Source: Gracilimonas sp040877545 | Lineage (GTDB): Bacteria; Bacteroidota; Rhodothermia; Balneolales; Balneolaceae | Direction of reading: 5' to 3' | Assembly: GCA_040877545.1 (NCBI GenBank) | Contig: JBBDNN010000077.1 | Coordinates: 1-64,000, forward strand | DNA length: 64,000 bases | Shown: positions 35,471 through 44,488 of the stretch, in pieces | How positions within the stretch are numbered: position 1 is the first letter of the stretch | Layout of the letters: each line of letters starts with the position of its first letter | Notes under the pieces: model-generated | The model's input: only the letters and a program-made list of their open reading frames with translations | What the model was told of the DNA's origin: nothing | Database searches by the model: none | Position numbers and translations under genes: made by a program

Positions 35471-35485
35471 CAATCGGTTGCACAA
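35471..35485. promoter_or_regulatory. Second operator type, site A (CAATCGGTTGCACAA)
   Basis: CAATCGGTTGCACAAG shares its right half with the near-perfect palindrome at 39757-39776. It lies 30 bases upstream of the VOC gene start on the minus strand, in the divergent region shared with kduI. Confidence 0.5.
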
Positions 35486-35646
35486 GTTATTGGTAATAAT
35501 TTTCAGAAGAAACCTCAGCTTTCTTGTATGCCATATTATGCCGTAGTGAATATTATGACACAATTTTCTTAATAATTAGTATATCACTTTCTGTTTTCTT
35601 ACTACTTTTCAACAATGGGGAAAGCATCATATTTTTTATATATTCC

Positions 35647-35662
35647 GCGCAATCGATTACAT
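35647..35662. promoter_or_regulatory. Second operator type, site B (CAATCGATTA)
   Basis: GCGCAATCGATTACAT, with the same CAATCGATT core as at 39762. It lies 20 bases before the kduI start codon, where bound repressor would block transcription or the start of translation. Confidence 0.55.
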
Positions 35663-35681
35663 CAATAAAAAATTTATAGTC

Positions 35682-36521
35682 ATGCCTGTCAATTATTCTA
35701 TTCGCTATGCTTCCAATCCAGATGATGCCAACAACTACAATACGAAGCGCCTGAGAGATGATTTCCTGATACAGAATATGTTCACCTCCGGTGACATTAA
35801 CCTGGTTTACTCCCATTATGACAGATATATCGTAGGGGGCGCTAAGCCGGGATCTAAAGCCTTAAAACTGGAAACTATAGATCCGCTTAAAGCAGATTAT
35901 TTTTTGGAAAGACGCGAGTTGGGTGTCATAAATGTGGGAGAAAAGGGAACGGTAAAAGTTGGTAATCAGGAGTATGAATTAGATTACAAAGAAGCGTTGT
36001 ATGTTGGCAGAGGGGAGAAGAAAGTGAGTTTCGAACAAAAGGATGGCAGTCAGCCTTTATTCTACCTGAATTCAGCACCTGCCCATCATGCCTATCCCAC
36101 CAAAAAGGTTGCGCAGAAAGATGCCGAAATCGTAGAACTCGGTTCTCTTGAAACTTCCAATCACCGGGTAATTCGAAAATTGATTGTGAATAGTATAGTA
36201 GAGACTTGTCAGCTACAGATGGGAATGACTCAGCTTGAGCCGGGAAGTGTTTGGAATACCATGCCTGCTCATGTTCATAATCGCCGGATGGAAGCTTATT
36301 TCTATTTTGAAGTTCCTGAAGATCAGGTGGTGTGTCATTTTATGGGCGAGCCAGAAAATACACGTCATATCTGGCTGCAAAATAATGAAGCCGTGTTATC
36401 TCCCCCCTGGTCTATTCATTGCGGCTCCGGAACAAGCAATTACACCTTTATATGGGGAATGGCCGGAGAAAACCTGGATTACGGAGACATGGATAAACTT
36501 GCTCCAACCGACCTGAAATAA
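35682..36521 (+). CDS. kduI: 5-dehydro-4-deoxy-D-glucuronate isomerase
   Basis: A 279-residue bicupin. It converts 5-keto-4-deoxyuronate, released by pectate lyases and GH105, to 2,5-diketo-3-deoxygluconate. The zinc site is intact: MPAHVHNRRMEAYFYFE supplies His, His and Glu, and PPWSIHCGSGTSNYTFIWGM the last His. Full family length (about 278). First of kduI-kduD-DUF4861-lacI with 32, 9 and 26-base gaps, and an operator-like site 20 bases upstream. Confidence 0.97.
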   Translation: MPVNYSIRYASNPDDANNYNTKRLRDDFLIQNMFTSGDINLVYSHYDRYIVGGAKPGSKALKLETIDPLKADYFLERRELGVINVGEKGTVKVGNQEYELDYKEALYVGRGEKKVSFEQKDGSQPLFYLNSAPAHHAYPTKKVAQKDAEIVELGSLETSNHRVIRKLIVNSIVETCQLQMGMTQLEPGSVWNTMPAHVHNRRMEAYFYFEVPEDQVVCHFMGEPENTRHIWLQNNEAVLSPPWSIHCGSGTSNYTFIWGMAGENLDYGDMDKLAPTDLK

Positions 36522-36553
36522 AACAGCATCATTTCAATCCAAAAGAAATCATT

Positions 36554-37339
36554 ATGAATTCACTCTTCGATTTAACTGGAAAACGAGCTTTTGTAACCGG
36601 TGCCACCCACGGACTAGGAATGGCCATGGCTATGGGTTTGGCTGAAGCCGGGGCTGAATTAATTGTGAATGGTACTACTCCAAAAAAAATGGATAAAGCC
36701 ATCGAAAAATATGAAGCCGCAGGTCATACTGTGAATGGCTACATTTTTGATGTCACAGATGAGGCCAAAGCCAAAGAACATGTGGATAAAATTGAGAAGG
36801 AAATTGGCCCAATTGATATTCTGGTAAATAATGCCGGCATCATAAAACGGGTTCCCCTGCAGGATATGGAAGTAGAAGAATATCGCAAAGTCATTGATGT
36901 GGACCTGGCAGGCCCGTTCATTATGGCCAAACAGGTGGTAAAATATATGATCGAACGCAAAGAAGGCAAGATCATCAATATCTGTTCTATGATGACCGAA
37001 TTGGGGCGCGATACCGTAGGAGCTTATGCCGCCGCCAAAGGAGGCTTGAAAATGCTTACCCAAAGTATGGCTACCGAATGGGCAAAATATAATATCCAGT
37101 CAAATGGAATTGGGCCGGGATATTTTGCCACTTCCCAGACAGAGCCGATCCGAAAAGACGGACATCCTTTCAATGATTTCATCATTCAGCGAACACCAGC
37201 CGGGCGCTGGGGAGATCCCTCCGATCTTGCCGGTACAGCTGTTTTTCTTTCATCCAAAGCCAGCGACTTTGTAAACGGCCAAATTGTATATGTAGATGGC
37301 GGAATACTTGCCACTATCGGAAAACCTGCTAACGAATAA
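36554..37339 (+). CDS. kduD: 2-dehydro-3-deoxy-D-gluconate 5-dehydrogenase (SDR)
   Basis: A 261-residue short-chain dehydrogenase, cytosolic. It has the cofactor motif GATHGLGMAMAMG, then NNAGI, and the catalytic YAAAKGG with the Ser in ICSMMTELG. Following kduI, it should reduce 2,5-diketo-3-deoxygluconate to 2-keto-3-deoxygluconate (KDG) with NADH. SDRs in such loci can alternatively act on tagaturonate or fructuronate, but the length and the position directly after kduI favour KduD. Confidence 0.93.
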   Translation: MNSLFDLTGKRAFVTGATHGLGMAMAMGLAEAGAELIVNGTTPKKMDKAIEKYEAAGHTVNGYIFDVTDEAKAKEHVDKIEKEIGPIDILVNNAGIIKRVPLQDMEVEEYRKVIDVDLAGPFIMAKQVVKYMIERKEGKIINICSMMTELGRDTVGAYAAAKGGLKMLTQSMATEWAKYNIQSNGIGPGYFATSQTEPIRKDGHPFNDFIIQRTPAGRWGDPSDLAGTAVFLSSKASDFVNGQIVYVDGGILATIGKPANE

Positions 37340-37348
37340 TTATAATTT

Positions 37349-38641
37349 ATGAAACGAAGAAATCGCATCTCCACAAACACCCTTATTTTTGTACTGCTTC
37401 CTTTTCTTTTTTTAGGATGTAATAATGATAATTCTGATTTCACCCTCACGAATGACTCGGAAATAGACCGTGAAGATGAGCCTATAATTCTTAGCAGAGA
37501 CATGATCACTGAGAAGTTGGATTCCATACCAGATGGAAAAATCCCAGTGCCGTATATCGGCGAGGAAGATATCCCAACACAAGCTGATGATATTGACATG
37601 GACGGCCAATGGGATGAGCTGGCTTTTACCCTTACTATTGCCGCCGGAGAAAGTAAAAGAATTGCACTTCGGTTTGTGGATGAAAATGAGTACCCGGAAT
37701 TTATCCAAAAAACCAATGTGCGTTTTGGAGTGAAAGAGGGTTCGGGCGTTAATCCGGTGGAAGAATTAACACTGACCGCCGATGAACTCCCGGTTCCGCC
37801 TTTTGGACGTTTTCAAATGGACGGCCCCGCCTGGGAAAATGATAAAGTTGGATTTCGACAATATATTGATGGCAGAAATGGCCGTGACCTTTATGGAAAA
37901 ACATCCTCCGAAATGGCCCTGGAGACGGTGGGAATTTCAGAGGAAGGCGAACTGGTGGATAATTACCACGAGATGCTGCCCTGGGGAAGGGATATTCTTG
38001 CGGTCGGTAATTCTCTCGGATTAGGCGGCCTGGGAATTATGCAATATGGAGAACCGACCCGCCTGGGGATTCGCATGGATGCTGAACGGAATAATGTGGA
38101 TACCACAAAATATCAGCTTATTACTGAGGGGCCGGTTCGATCCATTTTCAGATTAACATACTCAGGCTGGGATTTAGGAAACCGAAAGATCAACCTGGTA
38201 AACGATGTGAGTATTTGGGCCGGCACCTACAGTCATACCAACAAAGTTAAATTAACCAACAGTGATGCATCCGATACCCTGGTGGTAGGTCTGGTAAATA
38301 TCCACAATGATAACCCCCCTGAGTTGATAGAAGGAAGTGAAGCAGATTATTCCGCATTCTACACACATGATCAGCAGACTTATGATAAAGGCTGGTTTTT
38401 AGGAATGGGATTAATTTTCCCTGATGAAAATTACCTGGGACATCGTGAGGCACCGGATTCAGGCCTTGGCGTTACCAACAGCTTTCTGACTTTGTTTGAA
38501 CTGGAAGAAGATGAGTGGCTGGAATATCATGTATTTGCAGGATGGGAATTGAGTGATGAAAAATTCCAGGACGAAAATAATTTTCGGGATTTCATTTCCA
38601 CAGAGCTCCAAAAAATTGCAAAACCCGTAAGTGTTGAGTAA
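37349..38641 (+). CDS. DUF4861 family lipoprotein
   Basis: A 430-residue lipoprotein (LIFVLLPFLFLGCNNDNS, Cys about 25). The body is of the DUF4861 type: QADDIDMDGQWDELAFTLTI, FGRFQMDGPAWENDKVGFR and a late KGWFLGMGLIF with a beta-rich profile. DUF4861 genes are known from pectin and alginate loci but have no assigned activity that I know of. It lies between kduD and a LacI gene with 9- and 26-base gaps, so it is a firm operon member. Its exported location differs from the cytosolic Kdu enzymes. A sugar-binding or lyase-like beta-sandwich is possible. Confidence 0.82.
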   Translation: MKRRNRISTNTLIFVLLPFLFLGCNNDNSDFTLTNDSEIDREDEPIILSRDMITEKLDSIPDGKIPVPYIGEEDIPTQADDIDMDGQWDELAFTLTIAAGESKRIALRFVDENEYPEFIQKTNVRFGVKEGSGVNPVEELTLTADELPVPPFGRFQMDGPAWENDKVGFRQYIDGRNGRDLYGKTSSEMALETVGISEEGELVDNYHEMLPWGRDILAVGNSLGLGGLGIMQYGEPTRLGIRMDAERNNVDTTKYQLITEGPVRSIFRLTYSGWDLGNRKINLVNDVSIWAGTYSHTNKVKLTNSDASDTLVVGLVNIHNDNPPELIEGSEADYSAFYTHDQQTYDKGWFLGMGLIFPDENYLGHREAPDSGLGVTNSFLTLFELEEDEWLEYHVFAGWELSDEKFQDENNFRDFISTELQKIAKPVSVE

Positions 38642-38667
38642 TGATTTTTTCTTTTTAAAAAACCTGC

Positions 38668-39699
38668 ATGGCCAATAAAAAAACAACGATTCATGACATC
38701 GCCCGGGAGTTAGAAATAACGGCCTCTACGGTTTCGAGGGCTTTGAAAGATCATCCCCGAATCAGCGAATCAACAAAAAAGTCGGTATTGGCGATGGCTG
38801 AGGAAATGAATTATCAGCCCAACAGTATTGCAGCAGCTCTTCGCAGGGGAACGAGTAATTTAGTTGGAATTATTATCCCAACCGCAGACCGGAACTTCTT
38901 TGCATCTGTGGTTCGGGGTGTGGAAGATGTGCTAAAAGATACCAGCTATAATGTGATTATTTGCCAGTCTGACGATTCCCTCGAAAAAGAAAAATCAAAT
39001 ATAAAAGCTCTTCTCGAAGCACAGGTGGATGGAATTTTTGCATCTTACGCCAAGGAAACCACTAATTTTGACCATTATAAAACAGTGATAAAAAGAGGTA
39101 TTCCGCTCATTCTTTTCGACCGCATACAAGAATCATTTGACGTGGATGCGGTAGGTGTGGATGATTATGTGGGCGCCTATAAAGCAACTGAGCATTTGAT
39201 AGAGCAAGGCTGTAAAAAAATTGTGCACTTTGCGGGCCCGGATAATGTTAGTATTTACCGCGACCGCAAGCGTGGATATGAGGAAGCACTGAAGAGAAAT
39301 AATATGCTTGTTGATGAAGATTTAATTCTAACCAGCGACCTAAAATTAGAAACCGGCAGAAGCCTTACCCGTGAGATCATTTCCGGAGGCAATATACCCG
39401 ATGCTATTTTCTCAGCCAGTGACTATAGTGCCATGGGAGCTATGGAAATTTTAAAAAAAGAAGGATATAAAATACCGGAAGATGTAGCCATTGTTGGCTT
39501 TAGTAATGAGTCATTTACCTCTCTGGTTGACCCGGCTTTGTCGACGGTTGATCAGCACAGTAAAAAAATGGGACAGTTTACAGCCAATATGTTTTTGGAA
39601 AGAATGAAAAATAAAGCAGCTACTCATACTCCTTCAAAAACAATTTTAAACCCGGAACTCATTATTCGGAAGTCTTCGCTGCGAGCAGAAAACCCATGA
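38668..39699 (+). CDS. LacI family transcriptional regulator (second of two)
   Basis: A 343-residue regulator: helix-turn-helix at about 6-30 (TTIHDIARELEITASTVSRA), hinge at about 50-62 (YQPNSIAAALRRG), and a ligand domain from about 63 (NLVGIIIPTADRNFFASVVR). As the last gene of the kdu operon it probably senses KDG or a related keto-sugar. The CAATCGATTG-type sites before the VOC gene, kduI and kdgK lie around it, so I infer those as its targets, including its own operon. Confidence 0.94.
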   Translation: MANKKTTIHDIARELEITASTVSRALKDHPRISESTKKSVLAMAEEMNYQPNSIAAALRRGTSNLVGIIIPTADRNFFASVVRGVEDVLKDTSYNVIICQSDDSLEKEKSNIKALLEAQVDGIFASYAKETTNFDHYKTVIKRGIPLILFDRIQESFDVDAVGVDDYVGAYKATEHLIEQGCKKIVHFAGPDNVSIYRDRKRGYEEALKRNNMLVDEDLILTSDLKLETGRSLTREIISGGNIPDAIFSASDYSAMGAMEILKKEGYKIPEDVAIVGFSNESFTSLVDPALSTVDQHSKKMGQFTANMFLERMKNKAATHTPSKTILNPELIIRKSSLRAENP

Positions 39700-39756
39700 T
39701 AATAATGTTGAATTTTTTAAGATTTTTGGTTGCTAAAATTAGATACAATCAGTTAC

Positions 39757-39776
39757 TTGTACAATCGATTGCACAA
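39757..39776. promoter_or_regulatory. Second operator type, site C (near-perfect 20-base palindrome)
   Basis: TTGTACAATCGATTGCACAA is a 20-base palindrome with one mismatch, 63 bases before the kdgK start. Its CAATCGATTG core recurs before kduI and, as CAATCGGTTG, before the VOC gene. A weaker relative, ATACAATCAGTTAC, lies just upstream at about 39743. Confidence 0.7.
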
Positions 39777-39838
39777 GCATCTTTTTAATATTCAGAATCT
39801 TTAGATAATCTAAACCAGCTAAACAATTTTACCCCACC

Positions 39839-40876
39839 ATGAAAAAAGTCGTCACATTTGGAGAGATTATGCTTCGGCTCTCTCCACCGGGATTTCTTAG
39901 ATTTTCACAAGCTGATACATTCGATGTGGTTTATGGAGGCGGAGAATCCAATGTTGCCGTGTCCCTTGCCAATTATGACATTCCGGTAGAATTTGTCACC
40001 TGCCTTCCAAAAAATGATATTGGCGAATGCGCCCTGATGGAATTACGAAAACGCAATGTTGGCACCGGCCATATTGTGCGGGAAGGGGAACGGCTTGGTA
40101 TTTACTTTCTGGAAACGGGCGCAGTAAGCCGAGGCAGTAAAGTGATTTATGACCGCGCTCATTCTGCCATCTCCACTATTAAAAAAGACACTATCGATTG
40201 GGAAAAAGTATTTGCTGATGCAGGATGGTTTCACTGGACCGGCATCACCCCTGCCCTTTCGCAAGGCGCCGCTGATGTTTGCCTCGAAGCCATTCAGGCA
40301 GCGAATGAATTGGGAGTTACGGTGTCAACAGATTTAAATTATCGCGCCAAACTTTGGAAATATGGCAAAGAACCCGGCGAAGTAATGCCTGCTCTTGTAG
40401 AAGGTTGTGATATTATTCTCGGGAATGAAGAAGACGCCGAAAAACACTTTGGCATTCACCCCGAAAATGTAGATATCACACAAGGCGAGTCTATGGATAG
40501 TCAGGCGTATTTGTCAGTTTGTAAACAATTAATGGAGCGATTTCCACGTGCGAAAAAAGTAATTACCACTTTAAGGGGTTCCATAAGTGCCTCTCATAAT
40601 AGCTGGGCGGGAGTACTTTATAACGGTGATAATTTTCTCGAATCCCGGACCTATCAAATCACACATATTGTAGATCGGGTTGGCGGCGGTGATTCTTTTA
40701 TGGGCGGACTTATTTACGGGTTGTTGACTTATAACGATGACGACCAAAAAGCACTGGATTTTGCAGTGGCGACTTCGTGCCTAAAACATACCATTTATGG
40801 AGACGCTAACCTGGTAACTATTGATGAGGTTGAAAAACTAATGGAGGGGGATGCTTCAGGACGCGTTTCCCGATAA
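39839..40876 (+). CDS. kdgK: 2-keto-3-deoxygluconate kinase (PfkB family)
   Basis: A 345-residue PfkB-family sugar kinase: VTFGEIMLRLSPPGFLRFSQ at the start, the substrate-side GGGESNVAVSLANY and the C-terminal anion-hole motif DRVGGGDSFMGGLIYG with the catalytic Asp. It should phosphorylate KDG to KDPG, the substrate of the aldolase encoded next. Preceded by a strong palindrome and separated from the lacI gene by 139 bases, so it has its own promoter. Confidence 0.93.
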   Translation: MKKVVTFGEIMLRLSPPGFLRFSQADTFDVVYGGGESNVAVSLANYDIPVEFVTCLPKNDIGECALMELRKRNVGTGHIVREGERLGIYFLETGAVSRGSKVIYDRAHSAISTIKKDTIDWEKVFADAGWFHWTGITPALSQGAADVCLEAIQAANELGVTVSTDLNYRAKLWKYGKEPGEVMPALVEGCDIILGNEEDAEKHFGIHPENVDITQGESMDSQAYLSVCKQLMERFPRAKKVITTLRGSISASHNSWAGVLYNGDNFLESRTYQITHIVDRVGGGDSFMGGLIYGLLTYNDDDQKALDFAVATSCLKHTIYGDANLVTIDEVEKLMEGDASGRVSR

Positions 40877-40925
40877 TTATTTCCACCTTTTTTTCACATA
40901 TTTTAAGCAGTATTTCAATTACCTG

Positions 40926-40937
40926 GTTGATATCAAC
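40926..40937. promoter_or_regulatory. Palindrome upstream of eda
   Basis: GTTGATATCAAC is a perfect 12-base palindrome in the 126-base gap between kdgK and the aldolase gene. It resembles neither operator type of the island. It may be a regulator site; the evidence is the symmetry only. Confidence 0.3.
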
Positions 40938-41002
40938 TGGATTTATTAATATTTATCTGCGCGATGATACCATTATTCAAAATTAATTTTCAAATCTGAT
41001 AC

Positions 41003-41674
41003 ATGGCAAGATTTTCACGAATACAGGTAGCATCCGTGATGGAAGAAACCGGACTTGTTCCCCTTTTCTATCATGCTGATTTAGACGTATGCAAGCAGGT
41101 GCTGACCGCTTGTTATAAGGGAGGGGCCAGAATTCTCGAATTTACCAACCGGGGTGATTATGCCCATGAAGTTTTTGGTGACCTCAATAAATTTGCAGCA
41201 GAAAACCTGCCCGAAATGATCCTTGGTGTCGGTTCTTTAACCGATGCCGGAACCGCTTCTTTATATATGCAGCTGGGCGCCAATTTTGTGGTAACGCCGG
41301 TGCTTCGTGAGGATATCGCCGTGGTTTGCAACAGGCGTAAAATCTTATGGTCGCCCGGTTGCGGTTCCCTGACAGAAATTGCAGCAGCTGAAGAACTTGG
41401 AGCAGAAATCATTAAAGTATTTCCCGGCAGTCAACTTGGCCCCGGTTTTGTAAAAGCTATAAAAGGCCCTTGCCCCTGGACGAGCATCATGCCAACCGGT
41501 GGAGTTTCAGCTGAGAAAGAAAATTTAAAATCTTGGTTTGATGCAGGTGTAAGTTGTGTGGGAATGGGATCGAAGCTTGTCACCAAAGAATTTTTAAAAA
41601 ACGAAGATTACGAGGGCTTGGAAAAGCACGTAACGAACACTATTGAACTCATAAAATCTCTACGGGATAAATAA
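41003..41674 (+). CDS. eda: KDPG/KHG aldolase
   Basis: A 223-residue class I aldolase, cytosolic. It cleaves 2-keto-3-deoxy-6-phosphogluconate to pyruvate and glyceraldehyde-3-phosphate. The catalytic Glu is in ILEFTNRGDY, the Schiff-base Lys is in IIKVFPGSQLGPGF, and the phosphate-binding PTGGVSAE follows. It ends the uronate pathway of the island and is followed 3 bases later by the TRAP transporter genes, so the four are one operon. Confidence 0.95.
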   Translation: MARFSRIQVASVMEETGLVPLFYHADLDVCKQVLTACYKGGARILEFTNRGDYAHEVFGDLNKFAAENLPEMILGVGSLTDAGTASLYMQLGANFVVTPVLREDIAVVCNRRKILWSPGCGSLTEIAAAEELGAEIIKVFPGSQLGPGFVKAIKGPCPWTSIMPTGGVSAEKENLKSWFDAGVSCVGMGSKLVTKEFLKNEDYEGLEKHVTNTIELIKSLRDK

Positions 41675-41677
41675 TAC

Positions 41678-42661
41678 ATGTTCAACCGAATAATACTTCT
41701 TACCTGTATATCATTATTAGGATTTGCCGGCTGTAGCGAAATTATCACCGACAAAAAAACAATTCGTTTAGCCCATGCCCTTAGTACAAATCATCCGGTT
41801 CATCTGGGAATGGAGCGAATGGCTGAGCTTGTGGAAGAAAAATCTGACGGGAAATTAATCATCACTATTTTCCCCAGTCAACAGTTGGGTTCTGAGCGGG
41901 AAGCACTTGAACTTCTTCAAATTGGAAGTATCGGGATGACCAAAGTATCTTCGGCCGCCCTTGAAAATTTTGTACCGGAGTTGAGGGTTTACAGCCTCCC
42001 CTATCTTTTCAAAGACGATGAGCATATTCTTTCGGTACTGGATGGTGAAATCGGGCGAGAACTACTTTTGGCTGGAGAAGATTACTGGCTTCGCGGGCTT
42101 ACTTATTATGATGCGGGAAAACGCAGTTTTTATACAAAAGACCGGCCTATTGAAACTCCCGATGATCTTCGCGGCCTGAAAATAAGGGTGATGGAAAGTC
42201 AAATGGCGGTGACAATGGTTCGGATGATGAATGGCTCTCCTACTCCAATATCCTGGGGCGAATTATATACAGCTCTTCAGCAAGGTGTGGTTGATGGCGC
42301 TGAAAACAACTCTCCTTCTTTCCTGGCATCCCGGCATTATGAAGTAGCCAAATATTATAGCCTGGACGAACATACCATGCTGCCAGACCTGCTTTTGATC
42401 AGCACCAATCACTGGGCTAACCTGAACGAACAAGAGCAAACCTGGCTGCAGGAAGCCGCTGATTCTTCGGCTGTATATCAACGCCAGCTGTGGGCAGAGG
42501 CAGAAATTGAAGCTCTCGAAATAGTAGAGGAAGCAGGTGTGGAAATTAACTACCCCGACAAAGAACCGTTTATGGAAGCGACAGCTCCCTTATATGAGCA
42601 GTATAAAAATACTGATCCCGACTTTTATAACCTGATCCAGCGAATTCTGGATGAACAGTAG
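41678..42661 (+). CDS. TRAP transporter solute-binding protein DctP family, lipoprotein
   Basis: A 327-residue DctP-type binding protein anchored as a lipoprotein (LLTCISLLGFAGCSE). Family blocks: RLAHALSTNHPVHLGMERMA, IFPSQQLGSEREALELLQIG, and the carboxylate-binding Arg in LKIRVMESQM, then WGELYTALQQGVVDGAENN. By context it should bind a uronate or KDG-type acid. In Bacteroidota-like cells a lipid anchor replaces the free periplasmic form. Confidence 0.94.
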   Translation: MFNRIILLTCISLLGFAGCSEIITDKKTIRLAHALSTNHPVHLGMERMAELVEEKSDGKLIITIFPSQQLGSEREALELLQIGSIGMTKVSSAALENFVPELRVYSLPYLFKDDEHILSVLDGEIGRELLLAGEDYWLRGLTYYDAGKRSFYTKDRPIETPDDLRGLKIRVMESQMAVTMVRMMNGSPTPISWGELYTALQQGVVDGAENNSPSFLASRHYEVAKYYSLDEHTMLPDLLLISTNHWANLNEQEQTWLQEAADSSAVYQRQLWAEAEIEALEIVEEAGVEINYPDKEPFMEATAPLYEQYKNTDPDFYNLIQRILDEQ

Positions 42662-43163
42662 AAAATTTATGAAAACATTTAACCGCTATCTTGGTCACTT
42701 CCTGGCATTTTTAATGGCAGTAATGCTCATCAGTGTTTGCTGGCAAGTGATTACCCGTTATTTTTTAGCTTCATCCAGCTCTTTTACCGACGAACTCGCC
42801 AGATATTTATTAATCTGGATCGGAATGCTTGGTGCCGCCTATGCATCAGGGCAAAAGATGCATCTTGCTATTGATCTGTTGCCGGGGAAACTTGGAGGTA
42901 AAGCCAAAGACCGCCTCGCCATATTTATAAACCTGCTAATTATTTTATTTGCTGTCACTACCATGATCATTGGCGGAATTTGGCTGGTATACATCACTTA
43001 CACTCTTGGGCAAATTTCTGCCGCTATGCAAGTGCCGCTGGCGTATGTCTATGCGATACTCCCGGTAAGCGGACTGTTAATAGTTATCTATAAAATTCAG
43101 GAGATTCTTTTGCTTCTTCGAATGAATGACTCTGAAGGTGCTCCAACAAACACAACATCATAA
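42651..43163 (+). CDS. TRAP transporter small permease (DctQ)
   Basis: A 170-residue protein with four membrane helices (HFLAFLMAVMLISVCWQVI, then YLLIWIGMLGAAYASGQ, LLIILFAVTTMIIGG and ILPVSGLLIVIYKIQ) and the DctQ signature FTDELARYLLIWIGMLGAA. The ATG at 42651 overlaps the end of dctP; an ATG at 42669 is an equally good start. It links the binding protein to the large permease. Confidence 0.93.
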   Translation: MNSRKFMKTFNRYLGHFLAFLMAVMLISVCWQVITRYFLASSSSFTDELARYLLIWIGMLGAAYASGQKMHLAIDLLPGKLGGKAKDRLAIFINLLIILFAVTTMIIGGIWLVYITYTLGQISAAMQVPLAYVYAILPVSGLLIVIYKIQEILLLLRMNDSEGAPTNTTS

Positions 43164-43175
43164 ACTCCCTCTTCC

Positions 43176-44471
43176 ATGGTTTTAACAGAAGTATTGATTT
43201 TAGTTATAAGTTTTGTTGTCCTGCTCGGAATTGGCGTACCCATTGCCTGGAGCATTGGATTATCCGGTTTATTCACCTTGGTAGTAAGTATAGATGCATT
43301 GCCAGCTTTTACCACTCTTGCTCAAAGAATGGGGACAGGATTAGATAGTTTCACTTTGCTTGCCATTCCCTTTTTCATTCTGGCCGGGCAGCTAATTAAT
43401 AAGGGAGGTTTAGCCCAGCGGTTAATCGCTCTTGCCAAAAACCTGATGGGTTCTCTCCCGGGCGGTCTGGCACATGTTAATATAGTTGCCGCGATGCTTT
43501 TTGGTGCCATTGCAGGATCAGCGGTTGCTGCGGTTTCAGCCATTGGCTCTATCCTGGGGCCGAAAATGGAGGAAGAAGGTTATAGCCGGGAATTTTCCGC
43601 GGCTGTAAATATCACCTCTGGTACAACGGGACTTTTGATACCCCCATCCAATATTCTCATTGTCTACTCTCTGGCAAGCGGCGGGGTTTCCATTGCCGCA
43701 TTATTTATTGCAGGGTATTTGCCAGGTATTTTAACCGGCTTATTGTTAATGATTGTTGCAGCTGTTTGGGCAAAAAAGAAGAAATTCCCGGTTGGTGAGC
43801 GTGCTAAATTCTCCGAGGTACTAAAAAGTTTTATTGATGCCTTACCTGCACTTTTACTTTTAATTATTGTTATTGGAGGTATAATAGCCGGTATTTTTAC
43901 AGCTACTGAAGCTTCTGCGATAGCGGTAGTGTATACTTTGATACTTGGTTTTGTTTACCGTGAACTTACTATTAAAGAACTCCCCAGGGTTTTCCTGGAT
44001 TCTGTTAACACCACTTCAATAGTTATGCTTTTAATTGCTACCTCCATAGCTATGTCGTGGGTGATGTCTTTTGAAGAAATTCCTCAAACGGTAACGGAAG
44101 CTATTCTTGGCTTCAGTGATAACAAGATCGTAATCCTTTTGATGATTAATGTCATCCTGTTATTAGTAGGTACTTTTATGGATATGACACCTGCCGTACT
44201 CATCTTCACTCCTATTTTCCTTCCTATAGTTATGGAGCTTGGAATAGACCCGGTCCACTTTGGTATAATGATGATTCTAAATCTCTCCATCGGCCTTTGT
44301 ACTCCACCGGTTGGAACTGTGTTATTCGTTGGCGTTGGAGTGGCGAAAACCTCTATTGTCAAAGTGGTGAAACCACTTATGCCCCTGTTTATCGCAATGA
44401 TCGTGGCTTTGATGCTTATTACTTACTTCCCACAGATTAGTTTATGGCTACCTGAATTGTTTGGATTTTAA
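43176..44471 (+). CDS. TRAP transporter large permease (DctM)
   Basis: A 431-residue DctM permease with about 11-12 membrane helices and the usual blocks: LDSFTLLAIPFFILAGQLIN, GAIAGSAVAAVSAIGSILGP, GTTGLLIPPSNILIVYSLAS and MDMTPAVLIFTPIFLPIVME. With DctP and DctQ it forms a sodium-driven importer of an organic acid, here probably galacturonate or KDG. It ends the eda-dctPQM operon. Confidence 0.96.
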   Translation: MVLTEVLILVISFVVLLGIGVPIAWSIGLSGLFTLVVSIDALPAFTTLAQRMGTGLDSFTLLAIPFFILAGQLINKGGLAQRLIALAKNLMGSLPGGLAHVNIVAAMLFGAIAGSAVAAVSAIGSILGPKMEEEGYSREFSAAVNITSGTTGLLIPPSNILIVYSLASGGVSIAALFIAGYLPGILTGLLLMIVAAVWAKKKKFPVGERAKFSEVLKSFIDALPALLLLIIVIGGIIAGIFTATEASAIAVVYTLILGFVYRELTIKELPRVFLDSVNTTSIVMLLIATSIAMSWVMSFEEIPQTVTEAILGFSDNKIVILLMINVILLLVGTFMDMTPAVLIFTPIFLPIVMELGIDPVHFGIMMILNLSIGLCTPPVGTVLFVGVGVAKTSIVKVVKPLMPLFIAMIVALMLITYFPQISLWLPELFGF

Positions 44472-44488
44472 ATCGTGGTGCGGGTGGG

